Shown here in pieces: positions 38,318 to 50,693 of a stretch of DNA of 64,000 nucleotides. The notes beneath the pieces were generated by a model, which was not told the DNA's origin, did no database searches, and saw nothing but the letters and a program-made list of their open reading frames with translations. The number at the start of each line of letters is the position of its first letter. Position 1 is the first letter of the stretch. The DNA comes from Himantopus leucocephalus (lineage: Eukaryota > Chordata > Aves > Charadriiformes > Recurvirostridae), in NCBI GenBank assembly GCA_003993805.1, contig RSEF01000003.1, positions 108,468,349 through 108,532,348 of the forward strand. The letters are read 5' to 3'. Both the position numbers and the translations under genes were made by a program.

Positions 38318-39042
38318 GGTAAATGACTCACAGCCTGGCTTTTGGGGAAGGGGGAAACCAAGCGCCTGCGAAGCCACTCGTGCAACTTTAACCTTATTTA
38401 ACCCTCACAACAGCCGGAGGAAGTACAAAGCATTTTCACGAGCTGTGAATGGGCTCAGATCTGGGTTTGACGTCTGGAGGAAGTGCTGCCTTCTGCAAAG
38501 CCAGAAATGCAAAAAAAAAAAACCCCTTCGCAGTCCCGCTGAACTCAGACATTTACACACACGGTCCCGTGTGTGTCCCACCCCCACCCCCCCTTGGAAA
38601 NGTAGAGGGGATGGGATATCTGCCATCACCCGGGCCGATGTCCCCGGGCGGGGGTGACAGCGGCACCTTTCCCTGCCCTTATTTCTAAGCAGACCCCCCC
38701 CCTTCCCCCCCCGCCGGGCTGGGGAGCCTGAGGGTCCCCGCGCACGGTGGGTGCGGAGGTGGGGGACCCCCCTCCGCCTCTTCTCCCCGTTCCCCCTCCT
38801 CAGAGCCGCTCCTCCCCTGCCCCGCCGAACCCTCATCCCCCTCCTGCTCCCGGCAGCGGCGGAGGCCGCTTCGCCCCCCGCCTCAGCCCGCGGCGGCGGG
38901 AGGCGGGTCCGAGGGAGCCGCGCCCGCCCGGGGCCGACCGCCGGCGGGAGCCGCACGCAGCCACCGCGGGGCGGGCCTGCGAGCGTCGCGCTGGGCCGGG
39001 CCGGGCTGGGCCGCGCCGCCGGCTGTCTCCGAGGCGCGGGGG

Positions 39043-39087
39043 ATGGACGAGGGTCCCTGCAGCGGCGAGCGGCGACGGGCGGCTCAG
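39043..39087 (+). CDS. Candidate first coding exon of an unidentified gene
   Basis: The ATG at 39043 has G at -3 and G at +4, a good initiation context. It is followed by 15 codons (MDEGPCSGERRRAAQ) up to CAG|gtaagc, a strong donor at 39088. The segment sits at the core of the CpG island, about 70 bases after an Sp1 box. The intron phase after it is 0. The frame also stays open past the donor to 39801, because GC-rich DNA has few stops, so openness alone is weak evidence. I do not recognise the protein. Of the downstream exon-like segments, those at 58410 and 63605 can follow phase 0 directly. A frame starting upstream (ATG 38751) that leaves phase 1 would fit 56525 and 61939 instead. So the start, and even whether this exon is coding or 5' UTR, is open. 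Confidence 0.45.
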
Positions 39088-39181
39088 GTAAGCGGGAGGC
39101 GGGGGCACGGCGGGGCCGGGTGCCGCCGGGGGCTGCGCGGGGGCGGGCGGGCTGAGCCGCCTCTGCCGCTCTTTCCCGCAG

Positions 39182-39183
39182 CG

Positions 39184-39214
<31 letters not shown>

Positions 39215-39241
39215 CCCCCCCCCCCCCCCCCCCCCCCCCCN
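39182..39241. repeat. Poly-C tract with an N, inside the CpG island
   Basis: Nearly uninterrupted C from 39184 to 39240, broken by GG at 39213-39214 and ended by an N at 39241. On the minus strand this is a long poly-G that can form quadruplexes. It lies directly after an acceptor-like 'ctctttcccgcag' that ends at 39181. The true length is unknown. Confidence 0.85.
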
Positions 39242-39800
39242 CGGGGACGGGGCTTTCTCCTCACGGAGGTCTCCCCCTCACCCCCCCCGCCATCTCCGCC
39301 GAGCCCTCGCTGCCGCCTTTGTGGCCGCCTCTCGCTGCAGGGTCAGGCCGGCCCGGGCCGCAGGCGGCGCGGCTGCCCCTGCCCCTCGCACCGGCGGGGG
39401 GGGAACGACACACGCCGGGGGGCGCAGCCAACTGTTGCCTGGGAAAACGCCGTCCGCAGACCGTTTCCAGCCGCTGTAGCACCGGGGCGGTGAGCGCCGG
39501 GAGGGTTCGCTTCGCCTCGGCTACCGGCCGGGCTTGGGAAGGCGCCTGTTGCGGTGCGATCCCCCGCGGAGACCCTCCCGTGGGCCTTGGCGCAGCCGGG
39601 GGAGCGGCTCCCCCCGCGCACGGGCCCCGCAGGGCGGGCGCATCTCCGGCGTTGCGTTTCCCGCCGGTGGGTGGCGGAGCCGCCGCGGCTGCGGGGGAGG
39701 GCAGCGCCGGTGCGGGGACCTGTCTCCGCCCGGGCCCGGGGGAGCCTGGCTTAACTCCGGGTGTCAGCCACACAGCAGGTCCTGGTGCCTTGCTGCGGTA

Positions 39801-42800
39801 AGTGCGCCTCTGCTGTAGTGTGTGTGTGTGTGGGGGGGGATTGAGCTCACAACTTTGATTGTACCCAAAACTTTCCATGCCAGCTGCTGGTGGTGGTTGG
39901 GTGCGGGGTGTTTCCAGAGGGATGTGCCTCGGCGGGAGATGAAAAACACCGTCCGTAATGCCGCATTCCCCTCGTCGTTTGAATCTCCGTCCGCATTGGG
40001 ATGTGTTGCAGTGAACAGATACCACGCTTACACCCTATTATTGGGTTTTTTTCCCCGTAATTTAATTTCAAGACCGTTTCGCTTTAATTTTATTTATCTG
40101 GGTTTTGTTATGCGAAGGTCTTGGTAATGCATGACGCCACTGTGTAAAATCGAATGCTCCATAATTCACTGGCAGCACAGCAAGACTCTCAACTTCACAT
40201 GCTTTCAGTGGTGTCGCTAATAACTTGCCGAGGGTGGTGATGTGGGTTGGTTTCCAGCCTGTTCCTGGTAGTCTTTGATTGCCACACAGCCGATTTTTGC
40301 ACTCTGTTTTTGTTTACCAGCTCTTAAAGGTAGTTTGTGTATGGGGAAAGGGTGAGTTAAGGGGGACAGAGATGTTTTTGCTTTGCTTTTGCTGTTCTCG
40401 CCATCTGCAAGGTCAGAAAAAAACCAGAAAATTACTTTGGCTGTGAACTCTTAGGTGGGGAGATCTGGAATGAAATGCTGTCGTGACATGAGGTTGCCTT
40501 GTGGGCAAAGAATTTCACATGCTCAGCACTGCTCTACAAAAATACCCTAACTCATATTACACAGGGAAGAGCCAAGTTGATACTTCCCTTTTCTCTGTTA
40601 TGCTAACTTTTATATTTTTACAACATGTAAGGAAGACTGAGACATCAGCAATGTACTTCTTTATTTTTTAAGGAATAAACTTTGCGATTTCTCACGTTTG
40701 ATTCTCCTTTCTAGTCTCCTGTAATACCCCTAGTCCCCTTCTCACCAGGCCTGAATTAAAAACTTGTGATAAAGCACCATTAGTTGTGAGTTTAGCTCTC
40801 CTAGGGTAGACTTTAAAAAAAAAATGTTTTAATGAAGTGAAATTACAGTTATGGGAACAGTATGAAGGGTTTGACTTAAATTCACGGAAAGCGTAAAGTT
40901 GCAACTAAATAAAATTCTTCAGCTTCAATTTGAACCACTATAGCATAGTCTATCTGGTCTTTAAGGTTTCACTTAAATGTAAACTATGGCACGTACAAGT
41001 GAGGCTCTCTGGGTTATTTATATGGTTTCTTAATGACGGCCCAATATTTTATTGTATCCTGCTCTTTACTTTTTCACTACCGTCCTGTGCTGTTTTTTCA
41101 GTGATGCTTTGTTTTTTCCGTGAACTTCTGTTCTTTATTAAAAGCAGAAAATAAACAAACCACAAGTGATTAAAAAGACAATGTATGCCAGCAATTAGAA
41201 TAAAAAATACTTGATTAATTCACAAAGCAAAAATGGTGATCATCTTGGATACTACTGCATAGTTACCATCAGCAGATGTCATTTCGTCATAATAGTGAGT
41301 CTATTAGTGAATTTTACAGTGCTGGGAAGATAATTCATTGTTAGTGTGCTTAGCTTGTCTTCGTGACATCATTTTCTGACACTGTTTTGTCAGGCTGAAA
41401 TATCTTGTCCTCAGCAGTATGGTAGTCTCACAAAGACACTGAGGATTTGCATGTGCAGTATGTTGCAGTTTTCCACGTGTTCTGTGTTATACAAAATGAG
41501 AGCTTAAAGTGTGTGTCAAAAATACTAGACATTTTTTAGATGAGTAACGATGCCCATACTTTAACAGAAATCATATTTTACAGGTGTACAGATACTATAA
41601 ATAAGCAAGACCTGTTTAATCAATCATATTTATATGTATTTCCAAATACCCTTTTAATTAGAGGTTTTAGAGAAACTGTAAAAGAGTTTTATAGAATCAC
41701 TGGCATTCTTTAGCACTAGGTGCATAATGCATGCAGTAGCACATGAACTTGATCATTCAGTTCACGTTATACAAAACAGAAAAATATTATTCTATATCCA
41801 AAACCTGTATGCAATCCAGACATCATTAGGTCTCCTATTAAATCCCTGGAGACAAACTGAGTGTGCCAATGTGACCTATAACATCAGTGGACGGGAGAAT
41901 ATGCATACTAATAATATATGTTGATTTGAAGGAGCCAAAACCTCTCAGTGTTTCCTCCATACTGAATTCAGTATGTATTTGGATCTGTTTCACTATTATC
42001 TATCATTCTTTTAGCAGTGCTTTCTACTCATGTTATCTAGGAATGCAAAACAGCAACATTAAATCAGAGAAAACAGTTTGAGAGGCATGAATTAAAATAT
42101 TTAATATATGGGGCAGCTTGAGAGTTGCAAAAAATACAGTCATAAATTTGAATTTTGTTGTTTAAATTAAAATTGTAATATAAGCTGCTATGCACTCATG
42201 TGTGAATGACGATGACAGCGATGTGAATGATGTGAGATGTACAGGTCCTAATTCTTGTGAAGTACTGAATTTACCATTCTTCTACATTCACAGAATTCCA
42301 ATTCATACTTCCAAATAAAATGAAAAGCATGTCTTATTTTGTGTGTTTATATACTGCTTGATACAAGTTCTTGATTTAAACTGGTAGCGGTAGTTGCTTC
42401 AACAGGAAAAATAACACTAATGGCTACAGGACAGATACCTTTTAGGACAGATATGACCTGGTGCAGCACTGACACACAGGTGCTTGAAAGATTTTTATTT
42501 ATTATTGTGGATTTAAAACATTTAGAAATAATCTCCTGGTTGGTATCTTCATGTTTATATTAAGTTAAACGTCATTCAGTTTCACCTTAATTCAGGAATG
42601 GTTACTTTTGCACGCTAACGGCTGAAATATTCTTGTCTAATTTATGAACTTGTCAATCGACTGCATAACCAGTGCTCTATGGGACTTCTTTGTGCATTTT
42701 ATCCTTTCCTCCCTGTCTGTGATAATACTTGTGTAGGGCTGTTCATAGTGGCAATGTCCAGGTTGACTTTTAACATCACTGTTTGGATGAATGGCAGTGC

Positions 42801-45800
42801 AAAAGGTGAAGATAATGCGTAAGTCTGAGGCTTATTTTTGAGTAAATCTGTGTAAGGAATTTGTGAGGTTTATAAAATGTGAAAAGTTCATTTTGGAGGT
42901 TCCAGTAGCAGTGCAACTTGTGACGTTACGTGTGCCTATTGCAAGTGCTAGTCTGGTTTGGTTAAAGTCTGAAGTTAATAAATGAGATTAATGAACCTAT
43001 GTCCCTCAGACCTGTTGAAGAGCATCAATACGGCGTGGGAGTTGTCATGGCATGGAGCCTACTGGGATCTTGCGTTTGGTCCCCTGTTTGACCATCGTGA
43101 ACTCTAGATGATGGAGGCACACCTGGGCATTGGAGTTTGCATAATTGAATAATGCTGTTGGAGGTGCTTCGGTGTTTTTAAGGGGATGTGTAGACTTACA
43201 CTGACGTTTTAGATAACAGCCATTCTGTGCTCTCCTATGGCTCTGTGATACACATAAGTTTCACTTAAAATTTAAATAGTTGTTAGAAGCTTTTTTAATA
43301 TATAATTTATAGGATTTGGGGGGAGAAATCCTTCTCCCTGTTGTACTACAGCCTGAATTCATGAATTATTTCAGTGGCCTATTTTACAATTAGATGCCTC
43401 AAAGCTAAGGTTGATGTTCCTAAAACCCATGTCTGAAAGCACACTGTTGTCTGTAATTTTTACTGTGAAGAAAATCAGATGCACAGAGCTTCATTTCTGC
43501 ATCCATCCAGAGCTGTTACCACTGTGACTGTTCTGGAGAGTGGCATTTCTCTCCTGCCTAACTGCCTTTAGCATCCAGAGGTGGGAATGTTCCCCCAGGA
43601 TTTGAAAAGCTTGTTTTGCTAAGAAATAAGTAAGTGTAAGCTATTTACTCAAACTCGAGGAAGAAGCATTTGCAGTGATGTTTATCTCGCCCTCTTCTAC
43701 TCATATTCAGCGGTGCATTAGTTCCATCCCTTAACCCGTAAAGTGTGAAGTTTGATTCTCTCTTCCCTTTTCAGTTTGAAGTAACTTGAGCTAACATCTC
43801 CCTCTTCCTGGGGGAGTGCAGCAAGCAGCGTGTCATAAACTGTCCTTCGCCTCACCTGCAATTGTGTTACTTTGGGGGGGGTGGAGGGGGAATTAATTAG
43901 GCCAGAGGGAGAGTGACTCCTGCCCTGTGATCAAGGCATTCAGCTGAGCTGAGGGAAATCTGGTTTGCATGGGTGTTTCATTCTTTCATCCAGTGAATAC
44001 TTTTCCATTTCATAGTTTCAGGAGTTGTAGTCTAGGATAGTCTGTGGGTTAGGGCACTACCCTGGCGTGCAGAGGCGTGGGTGTGAGCCAGCCTCTTTGC
44101 CTGGAGAGAGCCTACCGCCCGCTTTTGCTTCCTCCGTGGTTGCTTTCCTGATGCTCTTAAAATGCTCGATGGTGCTTGGGGGTGTGCTCCTGCCTTCTCA
44201 TCCAAAACTTCACTATTGCATGACTCCTTTCCTCATCAGCTTGTGAAAGGGATGACTTTGTGTCTTGCTCTTGGGGAGGCCTGAAGGTTTTACAACCCTT
44301 TTTAATAACATGGGTACCTCTTGAACTTCCAGGATAGGTGACATTTAAGGTACAGCCTTCACAACTTTGTTTCCTATTAGGTTAGATGGCTTCCTGATTA
44401 CTATCCCAGATATTTTAATTTTCATTATATACCCAAATTCATTGTAACCGTGTTCAAAACTGTCCTGAGTCCATTTTGTGCCTCTAGTCTCGTATGGACT
44501 AGTACATATAAGAAAAGTGTAGATTTTGGGGGGTTGAAGGCAAGATCTGGCAAGACTGAGCTTTCCTTCAGAAGAAAGTCTTTATTTTGGGGTTAGAAAA
44601 CAATTTGAGCCTGGTTTGATTCAGTTGTCTAGCATAGGCATCTCATCCTTCTGAGATGCTTTATGACATCCACTGCATGTACGCTTGGCCAGCAGATGCA
44701 GGATGGCCAGAAGACCCACATCCTGCTTGGAGTAGCACCTACTGGGAAGGCGGGATATTTTAAGACAGCTCAATGCTATTTGCCTCTGCAATTGAACTGA
44801 GCCCAGTAGTGTCCCAGGAGTATTGTTGCCTAGGCTGAATGTGGTTAGACTGAGAAGCGGGAGGAAGGGGTTGTTTTCTTGCTTTTCAAAGACATTTCAA
44901 AGAAAACCCGCTTTCTGTTCTATTTTCTTTGTTGTGAGTGTATTTGGTACCTAGCCTGATCATTATAATTTTCATTTTGCAGCCGCCCCAGATTAAGTCT
45001 GGGAGGTTAGCTTGAGTTAATGGCTTTCTGGGAAAGGAGGGGAGAAAGTTCGTCTTCTGGTTTCTTTCATGCATATTAATAGCGGTGCCGAGCTGTGGGG
45101 CAAAAATTCATTACTGTTGGTTGTTAGCTGGTACGGAAATGCTGAGTGATGGTGCCACTTACGGAGCTGAATTGGTTTTGGAGAAGAAGGAAAATTCTCT
45201 CTGGTAACTGATCCATATGATCCTATCTCCAGTAAATTGATTCCAGAATTGTGTTTAAATAGCCTTCATGAGAGATGTGCAGTGGTATTTATCTGGTACA
45301 GATGATTTGCTGGCCCTAATTTTTTGGAGTGGGTTCGTTTAATGCTGTGGAAATTGGGGGAGGGAGGCAATGGTGAGGGGAAGAATTATAATAATAGTCC
45401 TCAGAGTTGTTCAAACCTGTCTAGATTCTAGAGGGCTAGATTGTTAGGGTTTTTTTATGTTTTATTTCCAGGAACAGTCTAATTTTGTCTCAGTTATGCT
45501 TTCTCCCACCCACATGTGCACGGTCTGACTCCCTGTACTGTATTGCTTTGTAATTGCACGGTGTTTTGCTTCAAGGATCATCTGTAGACTGTTGGTGACT
45601 CCTTCAGATAAAGATTTCATGATGGGCGCTGGCATCTTTAGAAGCTTCGGGAAATAAGTCTGTAATCATCTCCCTAATAAGTGGTGGCAGCAGAGGAAAT
45701 GGGAGCTGATATTCTGTAACCGTTTTTCCTATGTTTTTATTATTAAAGCATAAATGCGCTCTAGGACTGGAACACTTCCCTCACCCTCTCACAAGGCTGT

Positions 45801-48800
45801 GCTGCAGCAGAGCTCTGTAATTCCAATTACTGCGGGGACGGTTTGCCGTTCCAAATGAGATCATGATGGGGATGCTGGAAACCAAGGCGCTCTCAAAATG
45901 TGTTTCATGCTCTGAATACTTGAGAGATTTTGTTAGAGTGCGATACTTAGGCCTACAGGGTTTATGTCTTTAATTAGAGAAGGTGTTAAAAAATCCACTT
46001 ACTATTTTGTATCAGTATCTCTTGTATTCTAGAGGAAAACAGAAAATATTTTCTGATCTTGGAGTATTCTGGGAATATGTTGCCTGTGGAACTAATATGT
46101 GCTTCTGCAACTAGATAATCTTAACTTATTTATTATTTCCCCAAAGACAGGGAGAGAGCACACATATTGGAGACCTTAGAAGTATGGGTAAACTGCTTGT
46201 CCATTTTCATACTGAGAGACAAAAAAAGTGATTGGGGCCTGACTACTTACGCCTTTGTTTTACTGAGGTTTTGATTCATTACAGCACAGACAGTATCATG
46301 TTGTCCTTTACTGAACTAGAAGTAAATCGGCCAAAAAAAATCCCCTTTTGTTCTGCTGCTGAGGAACACTGTGGGCTGCCAAATCCTGGCAGTCTGAGTC
46401 ACCACAATCGTAATAAAGTGTTTGTACTTTTGTGGTTGCTGTTATTCAGTGTCTTCTAATTTATTCATAAGGCAAAGGGACACCTACAGGTTAAAATACT
46501 ACTTTTTAAAGAAATATTCCATGTTTATACCGAAATAACATTTTGTCAAAAGAGAATTAAATACACACTGGTAACACCTTAAAGCTTCCAAGGAGCAAAT
46601 GGTAATCTTTAACAATAACAAATACATATATACATATCTTGAACACATTCCATTTTTTGTGTAAGAGCAATATGAGATTTCAAAAAATGATGGGATTATT
46701 TTAAGCTCCTTACTAAACTCTGCTGTTTTGGCTATCTGAACTGACCTGATAATGATCTGATAACCAGGGAGACTGTTTCCTTCCTTTAGAAAAAAAAAAA
46801 ACCCAAAACAAAAAACAAACCAAAAACCCCACCAACCAACCACCCCCCCGCAACAAAGTTTTAAGGACAGAGGCTCTGACCCTGGCAATGCTTATTGTGA
46901 CCCAGCAAGCACAACTCATGCTGTTGAATTCAGTTGTTTTTCAGGATCACTCCCGAACAAAGCAGTCAAATATCAAGTTGTGATACTGAAATAAAACTCG
47001 GAATGACTGCACATAAACAGCTGAGGGAAGGCAAGGTCACTCGGAATCAAGGATGGGTACCTGTAAGGCTGACAAATATGTTCCCTGACGGCACAGAAGA
47101 TGTGTGCGGGTACCCTGCGGGTGCCCGTGTGTACACTCATCCAGTCTGGCTAATGTGTCGGGGCTTGAGCGGGAAATGGGAGTTCTTACCAATTCTTGTT
47201 CCCATCACCTGTACATGGAGAGGAAATGGGTTTCCTTAGAATTTCTCGATTCTTTAGCTGTTTATGGGTAGTCCTCATGATTTAGGCATTTAACTCCAGT
47301 ATTGGTTATTGAGGCAGAAACGATGATTTCTTTCTTTCTATTGGTAAAACAACAACGAGGCTTTTATTCCTTTTTTTGCCTGATACATAGGGAATTCTGT
47401 ATGTCATTACCTTTCCCTAGCATTGATCTAACAAAATGTCCCCAGTTCTCCAAAAAAAGCCAAATTTGGTAAGTCAGATCACTAATAACTTTCCCTGACA
47501 CTGTCTTGCAGAGCAGCTGAACGAAGAAAGGTGGACGGAGCCTGGGTGTGGGTGGTGGGCACCAGGGCGGTGTGGGACGCCTATAGAAATACGTCTGGCA
47601 GAAAGTACTACAATTTTAATTGCTGCTCTGAGTCATACTGTCGCTACAGCTGTTTCCCAGAGAGAAGGTTTGCATGCTATTGACAGGACATTCACACAAA
47701 GAAAGGAGATGGTAGATAAGCAAATGCAAATATGTTACAGGCCCTCTGTCCTTTAGTTTTTAATACATTCTGTAGTGACGAGTTCAGCGTGAAACACTTG
47801 GTGACATGTAATTATATATGCATTAAGCAAATGGCAGTTGATTCGTGGTATCCCTCTCTCAGGGTGTGTATTCTTAATGCACTGAGGTAGGGATGAGTGA
47901 GCAGCAGTACAGCGCAGAGCTGTTTGATTCATGTGGCCGCGCAGTCCTGCTCGGCGTGCTGACTTCCTTTCTCCCCTTTTTTTTTTTGCCCATAAAAGGA
48001 GAAAAGTGCTGGCATATGACTCGCTTTAGAGAGAATCAGAAGATGAGGATTGGGAGGAGGTTATTCAGGTAGCTTTGTCTCTTGTACACGGTACGAGACA
48101 TTCTGCTTTCTGTGTTTGATGTGCTATTGCTAGCAGAGTATGTGGTAGTATTTCCTTCAACTGACATTGAACTAAAACATTTCCTTCTTCTAATAACTTC
48201 TTTTTTTTTTTTTTTTTTTNTTTTTTTTTTTTTTCTGTATGGATGAGAGATTCTGAGGGGAAGGTGGATATAAATGAGTTTGGAAAGAAGATAAAAATCC
48301 CAGTTCTTGGGGATTAGGCTGTCCTCCAGACCTGCAGACTCTTTCCTGCTGGTGGTTAAAGAATGACTGTGTGTGGTATTCTCCCATCCTGTGCCAGTGA
48401 CTGTAGGTAGGCATGCCTAAGTTTATTGCTTAATTCTGCACTGTTAAAAAGTTTCATCTCCAGTTTTGCAGAAAACAGACTATTCAGGTGATTCTCTGAA
48501 GGCTTGCCCAGAAATCAAATCGGGACATCTTAGTGCCTTTGCACATCTGGAGAAGTCCTTGAGCCCACTTGCTCCCACAGTCTTACAGTGACTTTCAGTG
48601 TCTGGTAAAGCAAGAGTCGCCTGACTTCCTTTGATGCGTTCTGACAAAAAGCATCGCGCTCCCACTGATGAAGGTCGCATTTTCTCCATAGAGCGAAGGC
48701 AATTAACAGCTCTAAATAAGTTCCACACAGCTTCTGCTGTAGATTACTAGGTGGTGTTCGATGGGCTCCTGATTAGGCATCGGAATGTGCAGGACGACCT

Positions 48801-49749
48801 CAGACTGTCAGCTTTAACCATGCTGCCTGCTGATGTCCTCCATGTGCATTCAAAGCCATCTCTGAGTCAGTGATTGACAGTATTGATCAGCTTGGCTTTA
48901 GTCAGCCTTGTGCATTCCCTTTACTTATTGATGCTGTGAAACGATTTGGCATGGGGGCATGTAAATCAGCTGTCTCTCTTCTTGCTCGGTCCAGCACAAG
49001 ATGTTTTAGAAATCACAGCAGAATGGATCTACCTGTGGGAACTAGACTTTCTTCTTTGACAGCTGTGAAAAGTGGAGATATTTGACCCAAATGTTTACTT
49101 TCTTATGAAAGGAAGCATTTTATGGAGTCCAAAGGGAGCTGGAGAAAATGCAGATCTTCGTAATGAGTGGTCGTTTTCCTAGCATCAACCTTCTCTAGTG
49201 TCACCATAGGTATCCTGAGAACAGAGCAAAAGGACCATACTAATTCTGGCTCTAAAGTAACTTTTTCTTTCAAGCTGGTTTATTAATTTTTTTTTCCACA
49301 TCAGAACTAGGATGTAGGCCAAGGTCTGTGAGAAGCAGATGTCTGTCTCATGCCAGCAGCGTTACCATCACGGGGACTTAATAAATTTGTTACTTCACTT
49401 GTGTGGGAGGGTTTTTGTTGTGTTGTAGGTTTTTGGTTGTTTTTCTTGGAAGCTCTGATAGTGAGCTTTCTGGTTAATTGGAGTGATGGTCTTTAGTCGA
49501 GTGTTGATGTCACTGTTGGGGTAGATGTGTCATCTTTTCATCTTTTTGAAAGACAGAAATTAAACCTGTAGTTCAAGGCACTGTGATTAAAGTATTCCTT
49601 GATAAATTGGGGTGTGGGAGTTCATCATCTGGAACTATTAGGTTGGAGCAGATGGTTATTAGGTGGACTCACTGGACCAGATTGGCAGCCAATACTTCAA
49701 CAGTTATAAATGGTTTGTCAAGGTTTTACAGAATAATATGCAGTTTTGT
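39801..49749 (+). other. Putative first intron, proximal part
   Basis: After the strong donor CTGCG|gtaagtg at 39798 a (TG)n tract (39817-39832) follows, and then mainly AT-rich DNA with no convincing exon. An 18-bp perfect palindrome (catactgaattcagtatg) lies at 41958-41975. A 34-base T tract with one N lies at 48201-48234. Short frames in this interval have no recognisable protein content. Reading it as intron depends on the CpG-island gene running rightward. Confidence 0.5.
48201..48234. repeat. Poly-T tract with a single N
   Basis: Thirty-three Ts around one N at 48220. This is a homopolymer length uncertainty or an unmerged contig joint. It does not mark the tail of a recognised retrotransposon. 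Confidence 0.9.
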
Positions 49750-49755
49750 CAATAC
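49750..49755. repeat. Left target-site duplication of the LTR
   Basis: CAATAC, identical to 50694-50699. It fixes the insertion point of the LTR. Confidence 0.85.
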
Positions 49756-50118
49756 GGTGGTGGACTGACCCTGGCTGGACACCAGATGCCCACCAAAACT
49801 GCTCTGTCACTCCCCTCCTCAGCTGGACAGGGGAGAGAAAACATAACGAAAGGCTCGTGGGTCGAGATAAGGACAGGGAGATCATTCAGCAATTACCGCA
49901 ACAGGCAAAACAGGCTTGACTTGGAGAAATTAATTTAATTTATTGCCAACCAAATCAGAGCAGGATAATGAGAAATAGGAAAAAATCTTAAAACACCTTC
50001 CCCCCACCCCTCCTTTCTTCCCGGGCTCAACTCCACTCCCCATTTCTCTCCCTCCTCCCTCCGAGTGGTGCAGTAGGACAGGGAATGGGGGTTGTGGTCA
50101 GTTCATCACACATTGTCT

Positions 50119-50218
50119 NNNNNNNNNNNNNNNNNNNNNNNNNNNNNNNNNNNNNNNNNNNNNNNNNNNNNNNNNNNNNNNNNNNNNNNNNNNNNNNNNN
50201 NNNNNNNNNNNNNNNNNN
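50119..50218. other. Assembly gap of 100 Ns inside the LTR
   Basis: Nominal gap length. Relatives of this LTR, as I recall them, carry several hundred bases of GC-rich short tandem units (CCACGGGCTGCAG-like) here, which explains why assembly failed. The post-gap text 'ctgcagggggacagcctgcc' and 'caccacgggctgccgggg' is the tail of that array. Confidence 0.8.
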
Positions 50219-50317
50219 CAGGTGGATATCTGCTCCAGTGTTAACCTCTATTGGCTGCAGGGGGACAGCCTGCCTTACCATGGTCTTCACCACGGGCTGC
50301 CGGGGAATCTCTGCTCT

Positions 50318-50416
50318 GGCACCTGGAGCTCCTCCTCCTCCTCCTCCTTCTCCTCCTTCTCCTTCCNGGCACCTGGAGCTCCTCCTCCTCCTCCTCCTTC
50401 TCCTCCTTCTCCTTCC
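50318..50416. repeat. 49-bp perfect duplication around a single N
   Basis: Bases 50318-50366 and 50368-50416 are identical (GGCACCTGGAGC followed by CTC/TTC repeats) around one N at 50367. As at position 140, this is most likely an unmerged contig overlap and not a true repeat. Frames rich in L or S here are repeat translations. Confidence 0.85.
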
Positions 50417-50693
50417 CTGACCTTGGTGTCTGCAGAGTTGTTGCTCTCACATATTCTCACTCCTTTCTCCAGCTGCAGTTGCACAGGGTTTTTTCCCCCG
50501 CTTCTTAACGATGTTATCCCAGAAATACTACCACCATCGCTGATGGGCTCGGCCTTGGCCAGCAGTGGGTCCGTCTTGGAGCCAGCTGGCATTGGCTCTA
50601 TTGGACATGGGGGAAGCTTCTGGCATCTTCTCGCAGAAAACACTCCTATAGCCCCCCCCGGCTACCAGAACCTTGCTATGCAAACCCAATGCA

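Larger units (their letters stand above)
30961..38559. other. Upstream flank of the CpG-island gene, nothing coding recognised
   Basis: AT-rich DNA. A CpG-richer patch lies at about 35025-35145. A probable old amniote repeat lies at about 36330-36850 (listed separately), and a (CTTT)n microsatellite is at 38273. GC content rises from about 37,900 toward the island. No exon is supported on either strand. Confidence 0.5.
38560..39800 (+). promoter_or_regulatory. CpG island promoter
   Basis: GC content and CpG density jump sharply compared with both flanks, and the block contains long C runs, G runs and many CG dinucleotides, as in a housekeeping-type vertebrate promoter. A consensus Sp1/KLF box GGGGCGGG lies at 38968-38975, about 70 bases before the ATG at 39043. 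No TATA box was seen. Three good splice donors on the plus strand (39088, 39490, 39798) set the orientation. The island contains two single-N joints (38601 and 39241) at C-rich runs, so its assembled length is uncertain. Confidence 0.88.
49756..50693 (-). mobile_element. Solo LTR of an avian endogenous retrovirus, with gap
   Basis: The element is bounded by an exact 6-bp duplication CAATAC at 49750-49755 and 50694-50699. Six-base target duplications fit class II (betaretrovirus-like) integration. On the minus strand it begins TGCATTGGGTTTGCATAGCA and ends near GGGTCAGTCCACCACC; the expected terminal CA is mutated to CC. An AATAAA signal on the minus strand lies at plus 49939-49944. Only LTR sequence is present and there is no gag, pol or env, so it is a solo LTR left by recombination. 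It contains a 100-N gap (50119-50218) and a 49-base duplicate around an N at 50367. Family name uncertain. It lies in a putative intron, antisense to the host gene. Confidence 0.9.

Noticed and set aside
38158..38657. Lysine/arginine-rich minus frames and FLSF-rich plus frames
   Set aside because: Translation of the (CTTT)n array.
39261..40025. 254-codon minus-strand frame in the CpG island
   Set aside because: GC-rich DNA lacks stop codons, so long frames arise on both strands. The donors fit the plus strand and no minus-strand splice signals or protein features support this frame.
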